The notes under the pieces are model-generated. The model was not told the DNA's origin, ran no database searches, and worked only from the letters and a program-made list of their open reading frames with translations. Source: Collinsella sp. CAG:166 (GTDB taxonomy: Bacteria; Actinomycetota; Coriobacteriia; Coriobacteriales; Coriobacteriaceae). Taken from it: a DNA stretch of 31,295 nt. Positions 7,992 to 15,827 of this stretch are shown in pieces (the stretch's first letter is position 1; every line of letters starts with the position of its first letter). Location: NCBI GenBank assembly GCA_000434535.1, contig FR878675.1, positions 1 to 31,295 of the forward strand, written 5' to 3'. The translations under genes were made by a program, and so were the position numbers.

Positions 7992-9512
7992 GTGAGAGAG
8001 GAGAGCCCCCGACAAGGTATGAGGAGGCCCGACTCGGACCGTGCTTCCTCGCGGCGCATCACACCGCGTTCCGGCCGCGGCGGGCAGTCGTTTAGCGAAC
8101 GCTATATTGCCGGCGTTCCCGCCCGTATCATGCGCCCCCGTTTGATATTCATGGCCTGCTTGTTTACCTTGGTGTTCTTTGGCTTGCTGATGGTGTACTC
8201 GGCGTCTTCGGTCGAGGCGCTGCACGAGAATGGCTCGGCGACGTTTTTTCTGGGTCGACAGGCCGCGTTTGCCGTGGTCGGTGTTCTAGCGCTGATTGCC
8301 ATCGTGCGCGTTTTGCCGGACAGCTGGTTTGGGGAGGATGTGCTCAGGATCTTCCTTATCGGCATGATAGGGCTACTGCTTCTGGTGTTCTTGGTGGGCA
8401 GCGGCAGCCGCGGCGCCACGCGCTGGCTCAACATCGCCGGTATTCAGTTCCAGCCTTCCGAGTTTTTAAAGCCATTTGCCATTGCGTATTCGGCCATCAT
8501 GCTTGATCGCTTCTTTTCGCCCGGTGGCAACATCAACGAATTCCTTCGCAAGATGGGCATCTACCTGGGCATTTCGCTCTTTCTGATCTTTATCCAGCCC
8601 GATTTCGGCACTGTCCTGATCATCCTATTGACCCTCATGTGCATGGCGTTGTTTGCGGGTCTCGACCCCAGATTTATCATCGGCGTGCTAATCTTCGGCA
8701 TTCTGGTGATCGTGATTGCGCTTGTCGCAGAGCCGTACCGTATGGTGCGTATTCAGGTTGCCTTGAACCCTTGGGCCGACGAGTATGGTGACGGCTATCA
8801 GGCCACGCTTGCCATCATGGCCTTTGCCTCGGGCGGTCTGTTCGGCCGTGGCATCGGCAACTCAACCATGAAGTACTCGTATCTGCCCGAGGCGCACAAT
8901 GACTACATCCTGGCCATCATTGGCGAGGAAGTCGGTTTTGTCGGAACCGTGCTGTTCTTCTTGGTGTTTGCGATGCTGATCTACTCGGCGTTTCGCATTG
9001 CCGAGCAGGCGACCGATCGTCGGGGCGCGCTTATGGCGTCTGGCTCCGCGGTCATTCTCGCGGTGCAGTTTTTGATTAACGCGTTGGGCATCCTCAACGT
9101 GTTTCCCATGACGGGCAAACCGTTGCCGTTTATTAGCTACGGCGGTTCGTCGATTATTGTGTCGCTTATGCTTGCCGGATTGATCCTGCGCGTTTCGTAC
9201 GAGAGCGCCCGTCGCGATGAGTACGACCGTCGCCGCGAGAGCTTTGCCGTTATGGATGAGAGTACCGCCGGCGTGCCCCACGTGCGCGGCGAGCGATCTT
9301 CGCGTAACGGTTTTACCGTCCTGGATGGCTCTGCGACCGAGCCGGCAGTCCGCCCGCGTCAGCGAACGGCGTCGCAAGGTCGTCCTCAGCGCCCCAGCCC
9401 TCGCAACGCGGGCGGCGGATATAATCGAATCGATTTGAACTCGGACCCGTCGGCGCGTCTGCGCACCGACGACCAGGGACCGCGTGTACGAAGGGACTAC
9501 CATGACCGATAA
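7992..9512 (+). CDS. ftsW: Septal peptidoglycan glycosyltransferase FtsW (SEDS family)
   Basis: Polytopic SEDS protein that polymerises lipid II at the septum with FtsI. The 506-residue protein has a basic cytoplasmic N-terminal tail (about 1-48), about ten membrane segments, and family landmarks PSEFLKPFAI, FIQPDFGT, NPWADEYGDGYQ (the large loop with the conserved Asp), HNDYILAIIGEEVGFVG and PLPFISYGGSS. After the last membrane helix (near residue 400) comes a hydrophilic, Arg-rich tail of about 105 residues, much longer than in E. coli FtsW. GTG at 7992 is chosen because AGGGG precedes it; an in-frame ATG at 8019 is the alternative. The 3' end overlaps murG by 11 nt. Confidence 0.95.
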   Translation: MREESPRQGMRRPDSDRASSRRITPRSGRGGQSFSERYIAGVPARIMRPRLIFMACLFTLVFFGLLMVYSASSVEALHENGSATFFLGRQAAFAVVGVLALIAIVRVLPDSWFGEDVLRIFLIGMIGLLLLVFLVGSGSRGATRWLNIAGIQFQPSEFLKPFAIAYSAIMLDRFFSPGGNINEFLRKMGIYLGISLFLIFIQPDFGTVLIILLTLMCMALFAGLDPRFIIGVLIFGILVIVIALVAEPYRMVRIQVALNPWADEYGDGYQATLAIMAFASGGLFGRGIGNSTMKYSYLPEAHNDYILAIIGEEVGFVGTVLFFLVFAMLIYSAFRIAEQATDRRGALMASGSAVILAVQFLINALGILNVFPMTGKPLPFISYGGSSIIVSLMLAGLILRVSYESARRDEYDRRRESFAVMDESTAGVPHVRGERSSRNGFTVLDGSATEPAVRPRQRTASQGRPQRPSPRNAGGGYNRIDLNSDPSARLRTDDQGPRVRRDYHDR

Positions 9513-10617
9513 GATGACCGTTGCTATTGCAGCCGGCGGCACGGCAGGACACATCAACCCCGCGCTTGCCTTGGCCGAAGAGCTGCGTGACCGTGGCCAC
9601 TACGTTGTGTTCGTGGGCCAGTCGCGCAAGCTCGAGGGTCGTCTGGTCCCCGAGGCTGGGTTTGATTTTGTGCCCATTACGGTCACGGGCTTCGACCGCT
9701 CCCGTCCTTGGACGGCGCTGACCTCGCTGTGGCGTGTCAACAAGGCCAAGCGTGCGCTCGCCAGTCATTTCTCAAAGGTCGGCAAGCCCGATGCTGCCGT
9801 CGGTTTTGGTGCCTATGTCGAGGTTCCGCTGCTGGGGTGGTGCAAGGGCGCAGGCGTTCCGTATCTGCTGCATGAGCAGAACTCTGTTCCAGGCCTGGCC
9901 AACAAGATGATGAACTCCCACGCCGCCCGCGTGTGCATCTCGGTGCCGGCAGCGCGCTCGGTCTTTGAGCGCGAAGGTGACCCTGACCACGTGCTCATGA
10001 CCGGCAACCCCGTACGTCGCTCGGTGATCGAGGGCGATCGCGCTCGCGGCCGTAAGACGCTCGGTGTGCCCGAGGACGCGACGCTTCTGCTCGTCTTTGG
10101 TGGTTCGCTCGGTGCTCAGCATCTCAACGAGCGCGTTGCCTCGCTCAAGAGTGAGCTGCTGACCCGCGAGAATCTCTATATTTTGCATTCGACGGGTGCC
10201 GACGGCTTTGAGGAGACCGAGCGCGCTTTGGCGCTGACGCCCGAGGAGGCGAAGCGTTACCGCGTCCAGCCTTACATCGACAACATGGGCGATATGCTGG
10301 CTGCTGCCGATTTGGTGCTCTCGCGTTCGGGCGCATCGAGCGTGGCCGAGATCGCTGCGCTCGCCGTGCCCTCGGTGCTCGTGCCGTATCCGCATGCGAC
10401 GGCCGACCACCAAACCACCAATGCCCGTTATCTGGTCGACGCCGGGGCCGGTGTGCTCTGCGCCGATGCCGATATCGATGGTTCTGCCTTTGCCGATGAG
10501 CTGCTGCACTTGGTCGATGACGCGGCGGCGCGCGACGCCATGCGTCAGGCAGCACGTGGTCTGGCTCAGGATAGGGCCGCCGCTCTTCTGGCGGATGCGG
10601 TAGAGGGTTTGCGTTAG
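9502..10617 (+). CDS. murG: UDP-N-acetylglucosamine--undecaprenyl-PP-MurNAc-pentapeptide N-acetylglucosaminyltransferase MurG
   Basis: Membrane-associated GT-B glycosyltransferase that converts lipid I to lipid II. The 371-residue protein has the N-terminal glycine loop GGTAGHINP at 12-20, a HEQNSVPGLANK segment, a second glycine loop GGSLGAQHLN, and the UDP-GlcNAc-binding region starting at S274 (SRSGASSVAEIAALAVP) and ending PYPHATADHQ. ATG 9502 is chosen because AAGGG lies 6 nt upstream; a longer frame from GTG 9484 has no ribosome site. The start lies inside the end of ftsW, suggesting translational coupling. Confidence 0.97.
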   Translation: MTDKMTVAIAAGGTAGHINPALALAEELRDRGHYVVFVGQSRKLEGRLVPEAGFDFVPITVTGFDRSRPWTALTSLWRVNKAKRALASHFSKVGKPDAAVGFGAYVEVPLLGWCKGAGVPYLLHEQNSVPGLANKMMNSHAARVCISVPAARSVFEREGDPDHVLMTGNPVRRSVIEGDRARGRKTLGVPEDATLLLVFGGSLGAQHLNERVASLKSELLTRENLYILHSTGADGFEETERALALTPEEAKRYRVQPYIDNMGDMLAAADLVLSRSGASSVAEIAALAVPSVLVPYPHATADHQTTNARYLVDAGAGVLCADADIDGSAFADELLHLVDDAAARDAMRQAARGLAQDRAAALLADAVEGLR

Positions 10618-10714
10618 TTAGACGGGATATCGTCGGTCGCCCTCGCGCTGATGCGGTAGGTGCGGTACAGTTAACGGGTTACAGGCAGTGTTTACGCAAG
10701 GAGTACACGAGCAC

Positions 10715-12133
10715 ATGGCTGATTCCCAGACTGCAACCTCCGCGCCCGAGTTTAAGAGCGCCCACTTTATCGGTATCGGCGGCGCCGGCATGAGCGGCAT
10801 CGCCCTCGTTCTGCACGAGCGCGGTTATGCCGTTACCGGCTCCGACCTTAAGACGTCACGTTACATCCGCCAGCTTACCCGCGCTGGCGTGAAGGTGCAT
10901 GTGGGCCATGAGGCCGCCACGATCGACGAGGTCAAGCCCGACGTGGTTGTTGTCTCTACCGCTATTCCGGAGTCCAACCCTGAACTCGTGCGCGCTCGCG
11001 AGCTTGGTATTCCCGTGTGGCCCCGTGCCAAGATGCTCTCTGCTTTGGGCCACGGCTACACGACTGTCGCTGTTGCCGGCACGCATGGCAAGACCACCAC
11101 GTCTTCGATGTGCGCCACCATGCTCGACCGCATGGGTCTGGATCCGAGCTTCTTGATCGGTGGCATCGTCGAGGGCTATGACACGAACGGCAAGAACGGC
11201 TCGGGCGACTACTTTGTCGCCGAGGCCGACGAGTCCGACAGCTCCTTCCTGTTCCTGAACCCCAACGTGGTCATTGTGACCAACGTCGAGGCCGACCACC
11301 TCGATCACTACTCGGGTATCGAGGAGATCGAGGCAACTTTCGCCAAATTCATGAGCCTGGTGGGCGAGGACGGCACCGTCATCGTCTGCGGTGAGGACTC
11401 GCATCTGGTCGAGCTCGCCAAGTCGACGGGCCGTCACGTGCTTTCCTACGGCTTTGCCGAGAGCAACGACATCGTCTGCATGCACCCGGATGTCAAGGGC
11501 ATCCAGAGCGACTTTATCGTTCGCTTTGAGGACGGCACTGAGCACACTGTGGAGATCAAGAGCAATCCTGGTCGCCACAACATGCTCAACGCCACGGCGG
11601 TGCTCACCGTCGCCCATGTCCTGGGCCTTGACATCGACGCCGCCGCCAAGGCGCTCTCGAGCTTTGAGGGCGTCCGCCGTCGCTTTACCCACGTGGGCGA
11701 TATCGATGGCATCACCGTGGTCGATGATTACGGCCATCACCCCACCGAGATCAAGGCGACGCTTGCTGCCGCTTCGTCGCTGGGCTACAAGCATGTCGAC
11801 GTCGTGTTCCAGCCGCACCGTTATTCGCGCCTGCAGGCCCTGTGCGACGACTTTGCCGACGCATTTGCCAATGCCGATAAACTGCTGCTGATTGATGTGT
11901 TCTCGGCTGGCGAGATGCCCATTCCGGGTGTCACCTCTAAGATGCTCGCCGATACCGTGCGCGCCAAGCATCCTGGCAAGGAGGTCGTGTACTGCTCCAG
12001 CCGTCTTGAGCTCAATCAGGAGCTCGAGCAGATGGTGGGCGCGGGCGACCTGCTGCTCACTATGGGTGCCGGTGACGTTACGACCGTCGGCCCCGAGTTC
12101 ATTGAGTATCTGACTGCCAAGAAAGACGCTTAA
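10715..12133 (+). CDS. murC: UDP-N-acetylmuramate--L-alanine ligase MurC
   Basis: Cytoplasmic ligase that adds L-alanine to UDP-MurNAc, the first peptide step. The 472-residue protein has the MurC N-terminal dinucleotide-like loop FIGIGGAGMSGIA, the ATP loop GTHGKTT at 122-128, the EADESDSSFL segment, NVEADHLDHY, the HNMLNATAVL stretch, VVDDYGHHPTEIKATL and FQPHRYSRL near the C terminus, all normal for MurC. ATG 10715 is preferred, with AAGGAG 11 nt upstream; GTG 10688 lacks a ribosome site. The 97-bp gap after murG holds TACAGT at 10666-10671, a possible -10. murB starts 5 bp downstream. Confidence 0.97.
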   Translation: MADSQTATSAPEFKSAHFIGIGGAGMSGIALVLHERGYAVTGSDLKTSRYIRQLTRAGVKVHVGHEAATIDEVKPDVVVVSTAIPESNPELVRARELGIPVWPRAKMLSALGHGYTTVAVAGTHGKTTTSSMCATMLDRMGLDPSFLIGGIVEGYDTNGKNGSGDYFVAEADESDSSFLFLNPNVVIVTNVEADHLDHYSGIEEIEATFAKFMSLVGEDGTVIVCGEDSHLVELAKSTGRHVLSYGFAESNDIVCMHPDVKGIQSDFIVRFEDGTEHTVEIKSNPGRHNMLNATAVLTVAHVLGLDIDAAAKALSSFEGVRRRFTHVGDIDGITVVDDYGHHPTEIKATLAAASSLGYKHVDVVFQPHRYSRLQALCDDFADAFANADKLLLIDVFSAGEMPIPGVTSKMLADTVRAKHPGKEVVYCSSRLELNQELEQMVGAGDLLLTMGAGDVTTVGPEFIEYLTAKKDA

Positions 12134-12138
12134 GTCTA

Positions 12139-13050
12139 ATGGGTCTGTTTAACGCCGTCATGGCGCTCTCGGGCATGATCGACACGGATGTGATCGAGGA
12201 CGAGCGCCTTGCGCGTCATACGAGCTATCGTATCGGCGGCAAGGCCGACCTCTTTGTGACGTGCCATAGCTATCATGCCCTCCGCCGCGCCGTGGCGGTG
12301 CTCGATCGCGAGCAGGTGCCGTGGGTCATCATCGGCAAGGGCTCCAATCTGCTGGTTGCCGATGGCGGTTATCGCGGTGCCGTCATTTCGCTCGGACGTG
12401 AGTTTCAGCGCACGGTTGTTGCCGATGACGGTTGTACGCTGACGGTCGGTGCGGGCGTGATGTTTGCGCGCCTGGTCAACGATGCCCTGTCGCGTAGCCT
12501 CTCGGGCCTTGAGTTTGCCGTTGGCATCCCTGGTTCGGTTGGCGGTGCGATATCTATGAATGCAGGCACACGGACCGAGTGGATTGGCTCGCTGGTTGAG
12601 GATGTCGTAACGTTTGACCCGGCATCCGGTATCAAGCATTATGCGGGGTCCGAGATCACTTGGGGCTACCGAGAATGTAGCCTTCCCCGCAATGAGATCA
12701 TCCTCGAGTGCGTGCTTAAGCTTAAACCGGCGCCCAAGGCCGACATTCGCGAGCGCATGGAGCGGTACCTGACGAGGCGCAAGCGTACGCAGCCCATGGG
12801 TCGCGCATCCTGCGGGTCGGTCTTTCGCAACCCGCCCGATGCGAGTGTGGGCAAGCTTATCGAGGATTGTGGATTAAAGGGTTTTTCGATTGGCGGTGCG
12901 GAAGTTTCGCCCGTTCACGCTAATTTTATCGTTAATAACGGAACTGCCTCGGCCGATGACGTTGCCGCGGTTATCAGACATGTGCACGGAAAGGTGAGGG
13001 AGGCGTATGGCATCGAGCTCAGACCGGAAGTTAAATTCCTCGGCTTCTAG
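12139..13050 (+). CDS. murB: UDP-N-acetylenolpyruvoylglucosamine reductase MurB
   Basis: FAD- and NADPH-dependent enzyme that reduces UDP-GlcNAc-enolpyruvate to UDP-MurNAc. The 303-residue protein has the FAD-binding signatures HTSYRIGGKADLF, IIGKGSNLLVADGGYRGAVI and GIPGSVGGAISMNAG, the active-site segment CGSVFRNP with S227 as the expected proton donor, and the end KLIEDCGLKGFSIGGAEVSPVHANFIVN. The GSVFRNP form and length indicate the type II (Gram-positive) enzyme. The ribosome site for ATG 12139 is weak; an in-frame ATG at 12160 is an alternative start. It overlaps ftsQ by 44 nt. Confidence 0.96.
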   Translation: MGLFNAVMALSGMIDTDVIEDERLARHTSYRIGGKADLFVTCHSYHALRRAVAVLDREQVPWVIIGKGSNLLVADGGYRGAVISLGREFQRTVVADDGCTLTVGAGVMFARLVNDALSRSLSGLEFAVGIPGSVGGAISMNAGTRTEWIGSLVEDVVTFDPASGIKHYAGSEITWGYRECSLPRNEIILECVLKLKPAPKADIRERMERYLTRRKRTQPMGRASCGSVFRNPPDASVGKLIEDCGLKGFSIGGAEVSPVHANFIVNNGTASADDVAAVIRHVHGKVREAYGIELRPEVKFLGF

Positions 13051-14263
13051 AGCATCGAAACCCACCTTCCGCCGCGCCGGAGGGCGTTCCGGCGCGCCTG
13101 CCAAACCTCAACGCAATACCGTCGCGCATTCTAAGTCTGTCGGGCATGCTCGACAGACCAGTCGTCCGGTCGTCGGCTCGCAGCTCGGTAATCGTCCGGC
13201 CGCAAAAAAGTCCTCGCGTCCCTCGGTGACGTCAAAGCCTGTTATGGGCGCCAAACCTGCCCGTCCCATGGCAACTCCTAAGCCCTCGACGGGAACTAAA
13301 GCGCCGCGTCCAGGTCGCACGCTGGGCGCATCGAAACCGCGCTCGCTGACATCGGTGCCGGTTACCGTCAAGAAGCCTTCGGGTAAAAAAAGCGTCAACC
13401 CGTTGTCTTCACTTGGGGCGATGGTAAATAAAACATCAGACGCCGCTTCTGTCGTTACAGGCAAAGGCAAAATCGTGGGCGGCGTTCTGGCCGTCTTGGC
13501 CGTGCTCGTCGTCGTTGCCATCGTGGTGATTAACTCTGGATTGTTTACCGCCACTGATATTCAGATTCAAGGCAGCGAGCATGTGACGAAGCACGATGCT
13601 ATCCAGCTGATCGATTTGCCCGAGGGAACGTCGCTTTTTAACGTCGATCCCGACCAGATTACCGAGGATCTCAAGCAGAACCCGTGGGTCTCGGGCGTGG
13701 ATGTCCAGCGTCAATTCCCGCATACGCTCATCATTACGCCGATGGAGCGCAAGGTCATCGCAATTGCCTATATCAGCTCCGATGACCTTGCCTGGGCCAT
13801 CGGGGATGATGACACCTGGATCGCCCCACTGTCGACGTCGGTCGAAGTGGACGACCAAGGCAACGTCATCACGACAGGGCAGGGCTCAAATACCTTGACC
13901 GGAATCGATGCCGCGCTGGCGCTCGCTAAGCACTATGGCGCGGTGTTGTTGACTGATGTCTCGGCGGATGTCGCTCCGGTTTCCGGCCAGGCAGTGAGCT
14001 CCAAGGCCGTTAAGGCTGGCTTGGATTATGTGCGTGGTTTTTCGAGCGAGTTCTTGGGACAAGTCAAGGATATTTCCACGCCTTCGGTCGAAGCCATCTC
14101 GGCAAACCTCAATAACGGCATTGAGGTGTCGCTGGGCGATTCGAACGATATCGTCAAGAAGGAGCGCGTAGTCACCAAGCTGCTTTCGCAGGTAGAGGGC
14201 GTAACGTATATCAATGTGCGCTCTCCGGGTAACTATACATTTAGGAACGCTCCGACCTCGTAG
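13007..14263 (+). CDS. ftsQ: Cell division protein FtsQ/DivIB
   Basis: Bitopic divisome scaffold that links FtsL-FtsB type proteins to FtsW-FtsI. The 418-residue protein has an exceptionally long basic cytoplasmic tail (about 1-155; rich in Lys, Arg, Pro, Ser, Thr), one membrane helix (about 158-178), then a POTRA domain starting FTATDIQIQGSEHVTKHD with NPWVSGVDVQRQFPHTLIITPMER, and a beta domain with DDDTWIAPL. GGGAGG precedes the ATG, which lies inside the end of murB, so translation is probably coupled. Position before ftsZ supports the call. No ftsA follows, as is usual in actinobacteria. Confidence 0.92.
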   Translation: MASSSDRKLNSSASRASKPTFRRAGGRSGAPAKPQRNTVAHSKSVGHARQTSRPVVGSQLGNRPAAKKSSRPSVTSKPVMGAKPARPMATPKPSTGTKAPRPGRTLGASKPRSLTSVPVTVKKPSGKKSVNPLSSLGAMVNKTSDAASVVTGKGKIVGGVLAVLAVLVVVAIVVINSGLFTATDIQIQGSEHVTKHDAIQLIDLPEGTSLFNVDPDQITEDLKQNPWVSGVDVQRQFPHTLIITPMERKVIAIAYISSDDLAWAIGDDDTWIAPLSTSVEVDDQGNVITTGQGSNTLTGIDAALALAKHYGAVLLTDVSADVAPVSGQAVSSKAVKAGLDYVRGFSSEFLGQVKDISTPSVEAISANLNNGIEVSLGDSNDIVKKERVVTKLLSQVEGVTYINVRSPGNYTFRNAPTS

Positions 14264-14327
14264 CGCTGGTTGATGCTTTGTTGAGGGGCCATACCACGCC
14301 GTTTATCTGGTTTGTTTGGTTTTCACG

Positions 14328-14410
14328 GTCAATTATTTGACTGATACGTTCATAATGTGCAAACATAATACGGTTTACCTTTGCATTTACTTTCAACCTG
14401 AAGGTTAATG
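14328..14410 (+). promoter_or_regulatory. ftsZ upstream region with two palindromes and promoter-like hexamers
   Basis: The 199-bp gap between ftsQ and ftsZ is AT-rich compared with its neighbours. It contains the perfect inverted repeat GTCAA-N4-TTGAC (14328-14341), whose right arm doubles as a -35-like TTGACT (14337-14342), two CATAAT hexamers (14351-14356 and 14364-14369) and a second perfect inverted repeat AACCT-GA-AGGTT (14395-14406). No TTGACT/CATAAT pair has the ideal 17-nt spacing (8 or 21 nt), so the exact promoter is unresolved. Confidence 0.5.
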
Positions 14411-14462
14411 TGCGCAGGGGTCGACCCATGCTATGGCTATAACCTTTGTTCGGAGGACCGAC

Positions 14463-15617
14463 ATGCACGAGACAGAGATCAACAACTACCTTGCCGTCAT
14501 TAAGGTGGTCGGCGTCGGCGGCGGCGGTACCAACGCGGTCAATCGAATGATCGAAGAGGGCATCCGCGGCGTCGAGTTTGTTGCCATCAACACCGATGCT
14601 CAGGCACTCGCGATCTCTGATGCCGATATCAAGGTGCACATCGGCACCGACCTTACCCGCGGCCTGGGCGCCGGCGCCAACCCCGAGGTTGGCCGCAAGG
14701 CTGCCGATGAGTCCCGCGACGACATTGCCGAGGCGCTCGCTGGCGCCGATATGGTGTTCATCACCTGCGGCGAGGGCGGTGGCACCGGTACCGGCGCTGC
14801 TCCCATCGTTGCCGATATCGCGATGAACGAGGTCGGTGCGCTGACCGTCGCCGTCGTGACCAAGCCCTTCACCTTCGAGGGCCGCAAGCGCAAGAAGAGC
14901 GCCGAGGAGGGCATTAAGACCCTCTCCGATTGCGTCGACACCATGATCGTCATCCCTAACGATAAGCTGCTCGACATCGCCGAGAAGAAGACCACCATGC
15001 TCGAGGCCTTCGCGATTGCCGATGGCGTCCTTTCCCAGGGCACCCAGGGCATCACCGACCTCATCACCGTCCCCGGTATCATCAACCTGGACTTCGCCGA
15101 TGTTAAGACCATCATGAAGCAGGCCGGTACCGCCATGATGGGTATCGGTACCTCTTCTGGGGACACCCGTGCCGTCGACGCTGCCCAGCAGGCCATCTCC
15201 AGCCCGCTGCTCGAGAGCTCCATCGATGGCGCCACGCGCGTGCTGCTCTCCATCGCCGGTTCCAAGGACCTGGGCATCCAGGAGATCAGCGACGCCGCCG
15301 ACGTTGTCGCCAACGCCGTCGACCCCGAGGCCAACATCATCTTCGGTACCGTTGTCGACGAGTCCCTGGGCGATCAGGTGCGTATCACCGTCATCGCTAC
15401 GGGCTTCTCCGACTCCAACGTCAACCGTCAGGACGAGCTCTTTGCTGCTCAGCAGTCTCAGAGCAAGGCCGCTGCCTCCGCTGAGCCGCAGCGCACCGCT
15501 CCTGCCACGAGCCCGGCTCAGGCCGCTCCGACCCGCAACGTCGGTGGCACCGAGCTTCCTAACTTCGGCAACGATCAGTTCGAGCTTCCCGACTTCCTGA
15601 AGCGCGGTAGCTTCTAA
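14463..15617 (+). CDS. ftsZ: Cell division GTPase FtsZ
   Basis: Tubulin-like GTPase that forms the division ring. The 384-residue protein starts with KVVGVGGGGTNAVNRM, carries the tubulin signature GGGTGTG at 105-111, the synergy loop NLDFADVKTIM that completes the GTPase site of the neighbouring subunit, a variable Ala/Gln-rich linker (about 330-365), and a C-terminal tail FELPDFLKRGSF resembling the conserved peptide bound by SepF or FtsA. ATG 14463 is chosen because GGAGG lies 6 nt upstream; an in-frame ATG at 14433 has no such site. Codon use is strongly biased to C-ending codons, consistent with high expression. A terminator follows. Confidence 0.98.
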   Translation: MHETEINNYLAVIKVVGVGGGGTNAVNRMIEEGIRGVEFVAINTDAQALAISDADIKVHIGTDLTRGLGAGANPEVGRKAADESRDDIAEALAGADMVFITCGEGGGTGTGAAPIVADIAMNEVGALTVAVVTKPFTFEGRKRKKSAEEGIKTLSDCVDTMIVIPNDKLLDIAEKKTTMLEAFAIADGVLSQGTQGITDLITVPGIINLDFADVKTIMKQAGTAMMGIGTSSGDTRAVDAAQQAISSPLLESSIDGATRVLLSIAGSKDLGIQEISDAADVVANAVDPEANIIFGTVVDESLGDQVRITVIATGFSDSNVNRQDELFAAQQSQSKAAASAEPQRTAPATSPAQAAPTRNVGGTELPNFGNDQFELPDFLKRGSF

Positions 15618-15642
15618 GTCGTTCTTTGCATTGTTGTGCACA

Positions 15643-15672
15643 GGGGCGTGTCCGTATGGACGCACCCTTTTT
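15643..15672 (+). terminator. Rho-independent terminator after ftsZ
   Basis: The stem GGG, a C/A mismatch, then GTGTCC pairs with GGACGC-A-CCC around a GTAT loop and runs straight into TTTTT (15668-15672). It lies 26 bp after the ftsZ stop and separates ftsZ from the pgeF-pst operon. Confidence 0.8.
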
Positions 15673-15704
15673 ATTTCGACTTTGTAAACTAGAACCTCCA
15701 ATCT

Positions 15705-15800
15705 CTTTACGTTCCCTTTACGATTGCCTCCAGCGCAGCAGGTATCCTTTTAGAGAAGTATGACAGCCGTATAAACGCGGGCTGTAGCGGCGATGCCGCG
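15705..15800 (+). promoter_or_regulatory. Leader region of the pgeF-pst operon
   Basis: Between the ftsZ terminator and pgeF lie an 11-bp-period direct repeat, TTTACG at 15706-15711 and 15717-15722, a possible -10 TATCCT (15743-15748), and three stems: ACAGCC/GGCTGT (15763-15785), CGCGG/CCGCG (15776-15800) and GCGGC/GCCGC (15787-15799). The first and second share bases and cannot form together. The direct repeat recalls PhoP-type boxes (TTHACA-like hexamers spaced 5 bp). The regulator assignment is inference. Confidence 0.4.
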
Positions 15801-15827
15801 GTACTTGTGTTATTAGGAGGCTTTAGT

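Noticed and set aside
9484..9501. Longer murG start at GTG 9484
   Set aside because: No ribosome site before it; AAGGG is well placed for ATG 9502.
14433..14462. Longer ftsZ start at ATG 14433
   Set aside because: The strong GGAGG lies inside this extension and is placed for ATG 14463; the extra ten residues do not look like FtsZ.
14241..15701. 486-codon open frame on the minus strand opposite ftsZ
   Set aside because: Gly/Asp/Val-rich product typical of the reverse of biased FtsZ codons; also runs through the ftsZ terminator.
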